NCBI RefSeq assembly: GCF_003986935.1
Contig: NZ_RJZE01000026.1
Coordinates: 60,260-124,259 of the forward strand
Reading direction: 5' to 3'
DNA from: Paraburkholderia kururiensis JCM 10599 = LMG 19447
GTDB lineage: Bacteria > Pseudomonadota > Gammaproteobacteria > Burkholderiales > Burkholderiaceae
DNA length: 64,000 nt
Part shown: positions 51,096-60,203 of the stretch, in pieces
How positions within the stretch are numbered: the first letter of the stretch is position 1
Layout of the letters: every line of letters begins with the position of its first letter
The notes under the pieces: model-generated
What the model saw: only the letters and a program-made list of their open reading frames with translations
The model's database searches: none
Told to the model about the DNA's origin: nothing
Made by a program: the position numbers and the translations under genes

Positions 51096-51275
51096 TTTGC
51101 CATGACAAAAGCCCTATCGCGACGGTGGTACATTAGCTGCCTGAACTCGAAAGCATGGGCGCGCCTGGGGTCGTACTCTCACGCGCCGCCGCAATAAGCG
51201 TCCGGCGTGCGTCCCGGTTCGATGGTGTCCGGTTTCACATGTCACGGCCGCGGGTCACGGACTCAGGAGACGACA

Positions 51276-53393
51276 ATGAACGTGCCAATGGACGTGCGCC
51301 AGCGCGATCACATCGAAACCGTGGTCTTGACGACCACCGGCCAGTCGCCGGCCGCTGCGCGCATGCACGACGCCATCATCCGCAGTTCGTGGCAACGGTG
51401 CGTGCATCAGTACGGCCTCGATCCCACCCGCATGCAGGAAGCGCGCATCGTGCCGCAAACGCGGCTGCGCGAGCATCAGCAGCGCATCGACGACTTCGCG
51501 CGCATCGCCCGCTATGGCCTGGAAAGCCTGTACGGCCAGGTGGCCCAGATGGGCTACGTCGTGCTGCTGACCGATGCCGACGGCGTCACCGTCGACTATC
51601 TCGGCGACGCCGCCGCGGACGCAGGGCTGCGCCGCGCTGGCCTTTATCTCGGCGCAGAATGGAGCGAGAACGGCGCCGGCACCTGCGCGGTGGGCACCGC
51701 GCTGGCCACGGGCCAGGCCTTGACCGTGCATCAGGCCGATCACTTCGACGCCACGCACATTCCGCTCACCTGCACCGCCGCGCCGCTATTCGACTCGCAC
51801 GGCCAGCTCAACGCGATCCTCGACATTTCCGCGCTTAGTTCGCCGCAAGCGAAGGACAGCCAGATGCTCGCGCTGTACCTCGTGCGCACCTACGCGAGCC
51901 GCATCGAAGACGCCTGTTTCCTGCGCCGGCACAGGCAGGACTGGATTCTCAAGCTGAGCCCGGCCTCCGAATTCATCGACGTCAATCCGGAATACCTGAT
52001 CGCGCTCGACGCCAATGGCTGCATCGTGGGCCACAACCACCGCACGCAGCACATGCTGACGGCCGAACCGGGCGTGGCGTCCATGGGCACACCCCTGCTC
52101 GGCATGCGATTCGACACGCTTTTCGACGCGCGCCCGGAGGAACTGGGCCGCTTCGTCTATTCGCGGCCCAGCGAGCAGCGCATCGTGCGCCTCAGCAGAA
52201 GCGGACGGCTGCTCTATTTGAGCGTCATGCCGCCGATGCTGCGTCTGCCGCCCTGCACGCCGCAGAGCGTGACCGCGCCGATCCCCGCCGAACTGGCCGC
52301 GCTATGCGGCGGCGATGCGGCTCTGCAGCAGCAATTGCAGCGTGCCGCACGGCTCGTCGATGCGCCCATCAATCTGCTCATCAACGGCGAGACGGGCAGC
52401 GGCAAGGAATACCTCGCGCGCGCGTTGCATCGGGCGAGCGCGCGCCGCGACGGTCCGTTCATCGCGGTGAACTGCGCGGCGATTCCCGAGACGCTGATCG
52501 AGAGCGAACTGTTCGGGCACCTGCCCAACAGCTTCTCGGGCGCGGGACCGAAAGCAAGGCGCGGACTGATTCAGGAAGCCGACGGCGGCACGTTGTTCCT
52601 CGACGAGATCGGCGACATGCCGCGAGAACTGCAATCGCGTCTGCTGCGCGTACTGGCCGAAGGCGAGGTGCTGGCGATTGGCGCGTCGCGTCCGGTCAAG
52701 GTCAATGTGCGCGTGATTTCGGCGACCCACCATCCGCTCGACCAGTTGATCAGCGGCGGCGGCTTCCGCGAAGACCTGTATTACCGGCTCAACGGCGCAC
52801 GGCTCGTGTTGCCGCCGCTGCGCGAGCGTAGCGACCTCGACTGGCTGGTCGAAAAGTTTCTTGCGGTGCCGGAGGGCGAGCCTGGCTTCACGCTCTCCGA
52901 GCCGGCCCGCGCGCAACTGCACCGGCACCGCTGGCCGGGCAATCTGCGCGAATTGCGCAACGCGCTCGAATATGCGCGCGCGGTGTGCAGCGGCAGGCAC
53001 ATCGAGGCAAGCGATCTGCCGGAGGGCATCGGTGGGCCGTCGGCTCTGGCGGCATCTGCCTTGGCCTCGGCCTCCCCCTCTGCCCCCGTCGCGGCAGGAA
53101 GCGCCTCGACTGCCCACGAATATGCGGCCCCGGATGCGACCGCACATCGGTCCCACGAGGCGCACGAACAGGAACCGCAAGCGCTGCCCCCCGAAGCCAT
53201 GCTGCTCGTGCAGCATCTGCGCGTCTGCGGCTGGAACCTGAGCGCCGTCGCGCGCCAGCTCGGCATGAGCCGCATGACGCTGTATCGCCGCATGGCGCGC
53301 TACGGCATCCAGTCACCCAACCGCAGCGATAGCACCGGCCTCGGACCAACGCAAACGCCATCGCCAACGCCAGCGCGCCGCAGCGCAAGCTGA
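51276..53393 (+). CDS. acoR: Sigma-54-dependent acetoin activator AcoR
   Basis: A 705-residue enhancer-binding protein. Residues about 70-215 form a GAF sensor domain, followed by a PAS-like region, an AAA+ domain from about 340 to 570 (Walker A GETGSGKEYL at 371, Walker B GGTLFLDEIGDM near 437), an Ala/Ser-rich linker (about 600-640) and a Fis-type helix-turn-helix at the end (LSAVARQLGMSRMTLYRRMARYGI). The usual GAFTGA loop that touches sigma-54 reads NSFSGA (residues 418-423), keeping Phe, Gly and Ala. CAGGAGA precedes the ATG. It lies just upstream of acoXABC and is its expected activator. Confidence 0.93.
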   Translation: MNVPMDVRQRDHIETVVLTTTGQSPAAARMHDAIIRSSWQRCVHQYGLDPTRMQEARIVPQTRLREHQQRIDDFARIARYGLESLYGQVAQMGYVVLLTDADGVTVDYLGDAAADAGLRRAGLYLGAEWSENGAGTCAVGTALATGQALTVHQADHFDATHIPLTCTAAPLFDSHGQLNAILDISALSSPQAKDSQMLALYLVRTYASRIEDACFLRRHRQDWILKLSPASEFIDVNPEYLIALDANGCIVGHNHRTQHMLTAEPGVASMGTPLLGMRFDTLFDARPEELGRFVYSRPSEQRIVRLSRSGRLLYLSVMPPMLRLPPCTPQSVTAPIPAELAALCGGDAALQQQLQRAARLVDAPINLLINGETGSGKEYLARALHRASARRDGPFIAVNCAAIPETLIESELFGHLPNSFSGAGPKARRGLIQEADGGTLFLDEIGDMPRELQSRLLRVLAEGEVLAIGASRPVKVNVRVISATHHPLDQLISGGGFREDLYYRLNGARLVLPPLRERSDLDWLVEKFLAVPEGEPGFTLSEPARAQLHRHRWPGNLRELRNALEYARAVCSGRHIEASDLPEGIGGPSALAASALASASPSAPVAAGSASTAHEYAAPDATAHRSHEAHEQEPQALPPEAMLLVQHLRVCGWNLSAVARQLGMSRMTLYRRMARYGIQSPNRSDSTGLGPTQTPSPTPARRSAS

Positions 53394-53450
53394 CAGCGCA
53401 GGCTCACCCGGCACCGCGATACGCCTGTCTACTGCGATGCACCTGATGCT

Positions 53451-53464
53451 GTGACACCTGTCAC
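53451..53464. promoter_or_regulatory. Palindromic upstream activator site of the aco operon
   Basis: GTGACA-CC-TGTCAC, 6-bp arms, about 86 bases upstream of the -24 element. Placement and form match an AcoR-type enhancer site. Confidence 0.6.
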
Positions 53465-53549
53465 CGGCACGTCGCCCGCTCGCCTTTTTCGCCTGCTGTT
53501 TTTCGGGGTAATCCCGTAAATCTCGCGTCTCGCCGGCCGTAATTCGGCT

Positions 53550-53564
53550 TGGCATACCTGTTGC
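53550..53564 (+). promoter_or_regulatory. Sigma-54 promoter of the aco operon
   Basis: TGGCAT, 5 bases, TTGC: the -24 GG and -12 GC are both exact with correct spacing. It lies 38 bases before acoX and downstream of an upstream palindrome. Confidence 0.8.
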
Positions 53565-53601
53565 GGATACGCCTGTCAGTACAAACAGACAGGAGACAGG
53601 C

Positions 53602-54807
53602 ATGCGCGAACCCGCCCCGGTTCGTCCGCAAGCGGTGGGCATCATCGCCAATCCGGTATCGGCGCGCGACATCCGGCGCGTCGTGGCGAACGCCAACAGT
53701 CTGCAACTGGCGGACCGCGTCAACATCGTGCTGCGCGCCATGGCGGCGCTGGGCGCATGCGGCGTCACGCAGGTGCTGATGATGCCGGACCGCGAAGGCC
53801 TGCGGCCCATGCTGGAACGACACCTGGCGCGCGAGCGGGCAGCCGCGGCCAGCACGCACGCGTGGCCCCAGCTGGAATGGCTCGCCATGCCCACCACAGC
53901 CCGTGTCGACGACACGTTTCTCGCCGCCCGCCTGCTGCGCGAAGCGCAGGTCGCGGCCATCGTCGTGCTGGGCGGCGACGGCACGCACCGCGCGGTCGTG
54001 CGCGAGTGCGGGCAGGTGCCCATCGCCGGGCTTTCCACGGGCACCAACAACGCGTATCCCGAACTGCGCGAGGCCACGCTTGCTGGCCTCGCAGTGGGCC
54101 TCTACGCCACGGGCCGCATCGCGGCGGATACGGCACTCGTCTACAACAAGCGGCTCGACGTGACGTTGAACGCGGCCAACGGCGCCGTGCGGCACGACAT
54201 CGCGCTCGTGGACGTGGCCATCGCGCACGAACGCTACATCGGCGCGAAGGCGTTATGGCGCACCGATTCGCTCGCGGCCGTCTACCTGGCCTTTGCCGAT
54301 CCGGAAGCGATCGGCCTGTCGTCCATTGGCGGCATGCTCGCGCCGGTGGGCCGCCGCGAGGCGGGTGGGCTGCATGTGGAAGTGGCGCCGCGTGAATCGG
54401 CCGGGCCACGCGCCTTACACGATTCCGCTGAGTCACGCGATTCACGTGACTCGCGCGCGCCGTCATCTGAATCTGAACCGGCCCAACCGCTCTTCCATCT
54501 GCACGCCGCCATCGCGCCTGGCCTGCTGCAGCCGGTGCCCATCCATGGCTGGCATCGCCTCACAGACGGCGAGCCGGTCCGCGTGCGCCAACGTTCGGGC
54601 GTGGTGGCACTGGACGGCGAACGCGAGATCACGTTCGGCCCCGACGATCGCCTCACGATCACGCTGCGCGAACGCGCCTTCCGTTCCGTCGACGTCGCCC
54701 AATGCCTGCGCCATGCCGCCACGCACGGTTTGCTGCGCGCGCCGCCGTTCGCATCAGCGCTCGCGTCCGCCAGCGCCAAGCCTCTACCTTTTCCCTCGCA
54801 CCAGTGA
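53602..54807 (+). CDS. acoX: AcoX, ATP-NAD kinase-like protein
   Basis: A 401-residue protein of the NAD-kinase-like family; the diagnostic GGDGTHRAVV and STGTNNAYPE are clear. AcoX always accompanies acetoin dehydrogenase genes but its role is not established. An unusual Ser/Arg/Asp-rich insertion (SAESRDSRDSRAPSSESEP near residues 275-293) interrupts the second domain. AGGAGA precedes the ATG. First gene after the sigma-54 promoter. Confidence 0.9.
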   Translation: MREPAPVRPQAVGIIANPVSARDIRRVVANANSLQLADRVNIVLRAMAALGACGVTQVLMMPDREGLRPMLERHLARERAAAASTHAWPQLEWLAMPTTARVDDTFLAARLLREAQVAAIVVLGGDGTHRAVVRECGQVPIAGLSTGTNNAYPELREATLAGLAVGLYATGRIAADTALVYNKRLDVTLNAANGAVRHDIALVDVAIAHERYIGAKALWRTDSLAAVYLAFADPEAIGLSSIGGMLAPVGRREAGGLHVEVAPRESAGPRALHDSAESRDSRDSRAPSSESEPAQPLFHLHAAIAPGLLQPVPIHGWHRLTDGEPVRVRQRSGVVALDGEREITFGPDDRLTITLRERAFRSVDVAQCLRHAATHGLLRAPPFASALASASAKPLPFPSHQ

Positions 54808-54831
54808 CACAAAACCGACCAAGGAGACAGC

Positions 54832-55818
54832 ATGACTGCGAAACCTTCCCTGCCACTGCAGCGCAACGAACTGCTCGACTGCTACCGCAGGATGCGCACT
54901 ATCCGCGACTTCGAAGAGCGCCTGCACGTCGATTTCTCGCGCGGCGACATTCCCGGCTTCGTCCACCTCTACGCCGGCGAAGAGGCCGCGGGCGTGGGCA
55001 TTCTGCATCACCTGCACGACGGCGACCGCATTGCCAGCACGCACCGCGGCCACGGCCACTGCATTGCCAAAGGCGTGGACGTGATCGGCATGATGAAAGA
55101 GATCTACGGCAAGACGGGCGGCTCCTGCAACGGCAAGGGCGGTTCCATGCACATCGCGGATCTTTCCAAGGGCATGATGGGCGCCAACGGCATTCTGGGC
55201 GCGGGCGCGCCGCTCATCTGCGGCGCGGCGCTCGCCGCGAAATTCCGCGGCAAAGGCGAAGTGGGCATCACGTTCGCGGGCGACGGCGCCTCGAACCAGG
55301 GCACGTTTCTCGAAAGCCTGAACCTCGCGGCCGTGTGGAATCTGCCCGTCATCTTCGTCATCGAAAACAACGGTTACGCCGAGGCCACGTCTCGCGACTA
55401 CGCCACGGCGGTGGACAGCTACGTCGATCGCGCCGCGGGCTTCGGCATTCCGGGCGTGACCGTGGACGGCACCGACTTCTTCGCCGTGCACGAAGCCGCG
55501 GGCGAAGTGATTCGCCGCGCGCGCGAAGGCGGCGGGCCGTCGCTGCTCGAATGCAAGATGGTGCGCTTCTACGGCCACTTCGAAGGCGACGCGCAGACCT
55601 ACCGCGCGCCCGGCGAACTGGACAACATCCGCGCCCATCGCGACTGTCTGAAGATTTTCGCGGCGCGCGTGACCGAAGCCGGCGTGCTCACGCAGGGCGA
55701 ACTGGACGACATCGACCGCGAGGCGGCCGCGCTCATCGAACGCGCGGTGCAGGAAGCGAAAGCGGCGCCGCAGCCGCAACCCGCCGACCTGCTCACCGAC
55801 GTCTACGTGAAGTACTGA
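54832..55818 (+). CDS. acoA: Acetoin dehydrogenase E1 alpha
   Basis: A 328-residue TPP-dependent subunit. It contains the E1 alpha signatures HRGHGHCIAKG, KTGGSCNGKGGSMH, and the TPP motif GDGASNQGTFLESLNLAAVWNLPVIFVIENNGYAEAT (GDG to NN). With AcoB it decarboxylates acetoin, giving acetaldehyde and an acetyl group passed to AcoC. AAGGAGA precedes the ATG; 24 bases after acoX. Confidence 0.95.
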   Translation: MTAKPSLPLQRNELLDCYRRMRTIRDFEERLHVDFSRGDIPGFVHLYAGEEAAGVGILHHLHDGDRIASTHRGHGHCIAKGVDVIGMMKEIYGKTGGSCNGKGGSMHIADLSKGMMGANGILGAGAPLICGAALAAKFRGKGEVGITFAGDGASNQGTFLESLNLAAVWNLPVIFVIENNGYAEATSRDYATAVDSYVDRAAGFGIPGVTVDGTDFFAVHEAAGEVIRRAREGGGPSLLECKMVRFYGHFEGDAQTYRAPGELDNIRAHRDCLKIFAARVTEAGVLTQGELDDIDREAAALIERAVQEAKAAPQPQPADLLTDVYVKY

Positions 55819-55875
55819 CCCGCCCGACTGACTGACTAACGCACCGAACGCGACGAATCAAAGGACAACCGCATC

Positions 55876-56913
55876 ATGGCCCGCAAACTCAGCATGAAGA
55901 TGGCGATCAATGAAGCCATCGACCAGGAAATGACCCGCGACCCGAGCGTGATCATGCTCGGCGAAGACATTGTCGGCGGCGCCGGCGCCGAGGGCGAAAA
56001 GGACGCCTGGGGCGGCGTGCTCGGCGTCACGAAAGGCCTCTACGCGAAGCACGGCGACCGCCTGCTCGACACGCCGTTGAGCGAAAGCGCCTACGTGGGC
56101 GCCGCGATCGGCGCTGCGGCCTGCGGCATGCGCCCCATCGCCGAACTCATGTTCATCGACTTCATGGGCGTGTGCTTCGACCAGATCTTCAATCAGGCCG
56201 CCAAGTTCCGCTACATGTTCGGCGGCAAGGCGGAGACGCCGGTGGTGATCCGCTGCATGGTGGGCGCGGGCTTTCGCGCCGCCGCCCAGCACTCGCAGAT
56301 GCTCACGCCGCTCTTCACGCACATCCCCGGCCTGAAGGTGGTGTGCCCCAGCACGCCCTACGACACCAAGGGTCTGCTGATCCAGTCCATTCGCGACAAC
56401 GACCCGGTGATCTTCTGCGAGCACAAGAACCTCTACGGCTTCGAAGGCGACGTGCCCGAGAACTCGTATGCCATTCCGTTCGGCGAGGCGAACGTGGTGC
56501 GCGACGGCAAGCATGTGTCCATCGTGACCTACGGGCTCATGGTGCATCGCGCGCTGGATGCGGCGGCCGCGCTGGCGAAGGAAGGCATCGAGGCCGAAGT
56601 GATCGACCTGCGCACGCTGTCGCCGCTCGACATCGACACGGTGCTCGAATCCGTGGAGAACACGGGCCACCTCGTCGTGGTGGACGAAGCGAGCCCGCGC
56701 TGCAACATCGCGACCGACATTTCGGCGCAGGTCGCGCAGCAGATCTTCAAGGCACTGAAGGGGCCCATCGAAATGGTCGCGCCGCCGCACGTGCCCGTGC
56801 CGTTCTCTCCGGCGCTCGAAGACCTCTACATCCCGAGCAGCGCGCAGATTGCCGAAGCGGCACGCCGCACTGTCGGTTACGCGAATGGCAAGAGCAAAGG
56901 AGGAAACCGCTGA
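55876..56913 (+). CDS. acoB: Acetoin dehydrogenase E1 beta
   Basis: A 345-residue partner of AcoA. The E1 beta pattern is visible: AINEAIDQEMTRDPSVIMLGEDI at the N-terminus, RLLDTPLSESAYVGAAIGAAACGMRPIAELMFIDF, and EVIDLRTLSPLDIDTVLESVENTGHLVVVDEA. Its stop codon overlaps the acoC start by one base, so the two are coupled. Confidence 0.95.
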   Translation: MARKLSMKMAINEAIDQEMTRDPSVIMLGEDIVGGAGAEGEKDAWGGVLGVTKGLYAKHGDRLLDTPLSESAYVGAAIGAAACGMRPIAELMFIDFMGVCFDQIFNQAAKFRYMFGGKAETPVVIRCMVGAGFRAAAQHSQMLTPLFTHIPGLKVVCPSTPYDTKGLLIQSIRDNDPVIFCEHKNLYGFEGDVPENSYAIPFGEANVVRDGKHVSIVTYGLMVHRALDAAAALAKEGIEAEVIDLRTLSPLDIDTVLESVENTGHLVVVDEASPRCNIATDISAQVAQQIFKALKGPIEMVAPPHVPVPFSPALEDLYIPSSAQIAEAARRTVGYANGKSKGGNR

Positions 56914-58034
56914 TGGCCGGTCACATCACTCCCATCGTCATGCCCAAGTGGGGCCTCGAAATGCGCGAAGGCACCGTGCAGGACTGGCTCGTCAAGGAAG
57001 GCCAACGCATCGAAGTGGGCGAAGCGCTGGTAGACGTGGACACCGACAAGATCTCCAACGCCGTCGAGGCCGCCGACGCCGGGCTGCTGCGCCGCATCGT
57101 CGCACAAAGCGGCGAGACGCTGCCGGTGAAGGCGCTGCTCGCGGTGCTGGCGGACAACGACGTGAGCGACGCCGAGATCGACGCCTACATTGCAGCCTAC
57201 GAGGTGCCCGCCGCCGACAGCGACGACGAGGATGCCGGCCCGTCGTTCGAATACGCGGACGTGGACGGCATCCGCGTGCGCTACGCGAAGCGCGGACCGG
57301 ACGAGGGCACGCCGGTGCTGTTCATTCACGGCTTCGGCGGCGACCTGAACAACTGGCTCTTCAACCTCGACGCGGTGGCCGAGAGGCACCCGGTGATCGC
57401 ACTCGACCTGCCGGGCCACGGCCAGAGCGAGGCGAAGCTGCCGGGCGCGTCCATCGCGGCGCTTGCCGACTTCGTCCTGAAGTTCCTGCGCGCCGCGGAC
57501 GTGAACGGCCCCGCGCACCTGGTCGGGCATTCGATGGGCGGCGCCATCGCCATCCAGATGGCCACCGCCGCGCCGGCGCAGGTGGCGAGCCTGGCGCTGG
57601 TGAGCCCGGCTGGCTTCGATACGGCCATCAATAGCGGCTATACGGACGGCTTCGTTCAGGCGCAGTCGCGCCGCGAATTGAAGCCCGTGCTGGAGCAGCT
57701 GTTCGCCAACCCGGAGCTGGTGAGCCGCCAGATGATCGACGACATGCTGAAGTTCAAGCGCATGGATGGCGTCGAGCCCTTGCTCGCGGAACTGGGCGCG
57801 GCGCTGTTCGCCGACGGCAGGCAGTCGGCCGTGCTCGCGGACGAACTCGAACAGTTCGGCAAGCCCGTGCTCGTGTTCTGGGGCAAGGAAGATCAGGTGA
57901 TTCCCTCCGCCCAGGCGAGCAAGGCGCCATCGAGCGCACAGGTGGTGCTGTTCGACGCCACCGGCCACATGGCGATGCTCGAAAAAGCCAGCGAGGTGAA
58001 CGCCGCGCTGCAACGGCATCTGTCTGGTCGCTGA
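56913..58034 (+). CDS. acoC: Acetoin dehydrogenase E2 (lipoyl domain plus alpha/beta hydrolase)
   Basis: A 373-residue protein. Residues 5-80 form a lipoyl domain with the lipoylated Lys46 in DTDKISNAVEA. From about 112 the protein is an alpha/beta-hydrolase fold with HGFGGDLNNW and the nucleophile Ser207 in GHSMGG, with a final His in DATGHMAMLEKA. The classical HxxxDG acyltransferase domain is absent, the normal state in this AcoC subgroup. It moves the acetyl group to CoA. AGGAG lies 9 bases upstream, inside the end of acoB. Confidence 0.93.
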   Translation: MAGHITPIVMPKWGLEMREGTVQDWLVKEGQRIEVGEALVDVDTDKISNAVEAADAGLLRRIVAQSGETLPVKALLAVLADNDVSDAEIDAYIAAYEVPAADSDDEDAGPSFEYADVDGIRVRYAKRGPDEGTPVLFIHGFGGDLNNWLFNLDAVAERHPVIALDLPGHGQSEAKLPGASIAALADFVLKFLRAADVNGPAHLVGHSMGGAIAIQMATAAPAQVASLALVSPAGFDTAINSGYTDGFVQAQSRRELKPVLEQLFANPELVSRQMIDDMLKFKRMDGVEPLLAELGAALFADGRQSAVLADELEQFGKPVLVFWGKEDQVIPSAQASKAPSSAQVVLFDATGHMAMLEKASEVNAALQRHLSGR

Positions 58035-58043
58035 GGTCTTCCC

Positions 58044-58107
58044 GTCCGGCCGTTTTGGGCCTTGTTTTGGGCCTTGTCTTGAGCCTTGAACCTCAAGGCG
58101 GCCGGAC
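58044..58107 (+). terminator. Long hairpin with tandem repeats between acoC and bdh
   Basis: Arms GTCCGGCCG (58044-58052) and CGGCCGGAC (58099-58107) enclose three 12-bp copies of TTTTGGGCCTTG (the third with two changes, 58053-58088) and an inner hairpin GCCTTGA-ACC-TCAAGGC. It is followed by the T-rich TTCGTTTCGCTTTT. Likely a terminator or attenuator whose loop has grown by duplication. Confidence 0.65.
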
Positions 58108-58215
58108 TTCGTTTCGCTTTTCCGCCTGCTCTCACACACGTTTGCACGTTGCGCGAAGCCCGACGTGCAACGTGCGACGCGATGCGGGCGACGCCCCACT
58201 TCAAGGAAACCCGCC

Positions 58216-59331
58216 ATGACCGCTTCGACTTCTTCCACCGCCTCTACCCACGACACCATGCGCGCCGCCGTCTGGCACGGCCGCCACGATATCCGCGTGG
58301 AAACCGTTCCGCTGCCCGCCGCGCCGCCCGAAGGCTGGGTGCAGATTCGCGTGCACTGGTGCGGCATCTGCGGCTCCGACCTGCACGAGTATCTGGCCGG
58401 GCCGGTGTTCATCCCCGTGGATACGCCGCATCCGCTCACCGGCATTCAGGGCCAGTGCATCCTGGGGCACGAGTTCTGCGGCGAGATCGCGTCGCTGGGC
58501 GCGGGCGTGCAGGGCTTCGCCGTGGGCGAGCGCGTGGCCGCCGATGCCTGCCAGCACTGCGGCCACTGCTATTACTGCACGCACGGCATGTACAACATCT
58601 GCGAGAACCTGGCGTTCACCGGCTTGATGAACAACGGCGCCTTCGCCGAACTCGTTAACGTGCCGGCCAATCTGCTCTACAAGCTGCCCGACAACTTCCC
58701 CACCGAGGCCGGCGCGCTCATCGAGCCGCTCGCCGTGGGCATGCACGCGGTCAAGAAGGCGGGCAACCTGCTCGGCAAGAACGTGGTGGTCGTGGGTGCG
58801 GGCACCATCGGCCTGTGCACGATTGCCTGCGCACGCGCGGCCGGAGCGGCGCAGGTGATCGCGCTGGAAATGTCGGCGGCACGCAAGGCGCGCGCTCAGG
58901 CGGTGGGCGCGAGTCACGTGATCGATCCGTCGGCCTGCGACGCACTGGCCGAAATCCGTCGCGTGACGGGCGGGCTGGGTGCGGACGTGAGCTTCGAATG
59001 CATTGGCCACAAGGACACCGCGAAGCTTGCCATCGACACCATCCGCAAGGCGGGCACCTGCGTGATGGTCGGCATCTTCGAGGAACCGAGCAGCTTCAAT
59101 TTCTTCGACCTCGTTGCCACGGAAAAGCAGGTGATCGGGTCGCTCGCCTACAACGGCGAATTCGCGGACGTGATCGCCTTCATCGCCGACGGCCGTATCG
59201 ACGTGACCCCTTTCATCACCGGCCGCATCCAGCTGGAAGACATCGTCGACAAGGGCTTCGAACAACTGGTCCACCACAAGGAGAACAACGTGAAGATCAT
59301 CGTGTCGCCGGCTGAACTGATGACGGCATGA
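58216..59331 (+). CDS. Zinc-dependent 2,3-butanediol dehydrogenase
   Basis: A 371-residue medium-chain alcohol dehydrogenase close to (R,R)-butanediol dehydrogenase. The catalytic zinc site includes WCGICGSDLHEY and GHEFCGEI; the structural zinc site is the four-Cys run in CQHCGHCYYCTHGMYNIC. The NAD-binding motif is VVGAGTIGLCTIACA. It interconverts 2,3-butanediol and acetoin, supplying the AcoABC complex. AAGGAAA precedes the ATG at 58216. It follows acoC after 181 bases containing a hairpin, so its expression may differ. Confidence 0.9.
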   Translation: MTASTSSTASTHDTMRAAVWHGRHDIRVETVPLPAAPPEGWVQIRVHWCGICGSDLHEYLAGPVFIPVDTPHPLTGIQGQCILGHEFCGEIASLGAGVQGFAVGERVAADACQHCGHCYYCTHGMYNICENLAFTGLMNNGAFAELVNVPANLLYKLPDNFPTEAGALIEPLAVGMHAVKKAGNLLGKNVVVVGAGTIGLCTIACARAAGAAQVIALEMSAARKARAQAVGASHVIDPSACDALAEIRRVTGGLGADVSFECIGHKDTAKLAIDTIRKAGTCVMVGIFEEPSSFNFFDLVATEKQVIGSLAYNGEFADVIAFIADGRIDVTPFITGRIQLEDIVDKGFEQLVHHKENNVKIIVSPAELMTA

Positions 59332-59369
59332 TGTGACGAAGTAGCGTCACTCATTGGCGTCATTCACAG

Positions 59370-60155
59370 ATGTCACCCACGCCCGCGCCCATGCCGTTCG
59401 ATCTTGTCGAGGTTCCCGCCGCCACCGACGACCCGCTCGCCGCCGAGCGGGATTTGCTCGCGATGGCGGCCGATGGCCGCTGCGTCGCGCACCTCTGGCA
59501 ATTGCCGCCGTCGCTGGTGGTGCCGCGCAGCTACCAGCGCTTCGCCGCGCTGGAGCGCGCACGCGCCGAGTTTGCGCAGCGCGGCTGCCCGGTTTTTCTG
59601 CGCATGTCGGGCGGCGGGCTCGTGCCGCAGGGGCCGGGCATCGTCAACCTGAGCCTCGCGTATCGGGTGCGCGGCACGGTGGGCGAGCTTTCCGAGACCG
59701 TGTATCGGCACCTGTGCGAGATCCTGCGCCATGCGCTCGGCTCGCTCGGGGTGCGCACGCATTGGCAGGCCGTGGAAGGCTCGTTCTGCGACGGGCGCTT
59801 CAACCTGGCCTCGGGGCCGCCGGACGACGCACGCAAGATCGCGGGCACCGCGCAATACTGGCGCAGGCTGGAGGCGGCGTCGCAAGGGGCGTCGGCGCCG
59901 CTCAATGTGGTGCTGGCCCACGCGGTGTTGCTCGTGAGCGCCGACCCCGCGGAAATCAACGCGCGTGCCAATGCGTTCGAAGCGGCCATCGGCAGCGGAC
60001 GGCACTACCTGCCCGGGCGTGTGGTGAGCGTGCAGCAGGCGCTCGCCGCGACGGGCGGCGCCGCGCTGGATGGGGAGATCGACGCGCGCGTGATGGCCGC
60101 GCTTCGGGCCTGCGTGAGCGAGGCCGTGGCGCCGGGCGACTCGCGTGCGGGTTGA
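59370..60155 (+). CDS. Lipoate-protein ligase family protein
   Basis: A 261-residue protein with the BPL/LplA/LipB catalytic fold: FLRMSGGGLVPQGPGIVNLSLAY (residues 71-93) replaces the LplA motif RRxSGGGxVxHD, so one Arg and the His differ, while the catalytic Lys is kept in ARKIAGTAQYWRR. Probably attaches lipoate or octanoate to the AcoC lipoyl domain; this partner is inferred from position, 38 bases after bdh on the same strand. It may instead act as an octanoyl transferase (LipM/LipL-like). Confidence 0.82.
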   Translation: MSPTPAPMPFDLVEVPAATDDPLAAERDLLAMAADGRCVAHLWQLPPSLVVPRSYQRFAALERARAEFAQRGCPVFLRMSGGGLVPQGPGIVNLSLAYRVRGTVGELSETVYRHLCEILRHALGSLGVRTHWQAVEGSFCDGRFNLASGPPDDARKIAGTAQYWRRLEAASQGASAPLNVVLAHAVLLVSADPAEINARANAFEAAIGSGRHYLPGRVVSVQQALAATGGAALDGEIDARVMAALRACVSEAVAPGDSRAG

Positions 60156-60203
60156 GCGCTTGCGCAAGCCGCCCGCTTCAGGCAACGCTCTCAGGTAGCC
60201 CTT

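Noticed and set aside
60158..60169. GCTTGCGCAAGC palindrome after the lipoate ligase as a terminator
   Set aside because: No loop can form without breaking the central pairs and no T-run follows; a 12-bp GC-rich palindrome is expected by chance in this DNA.
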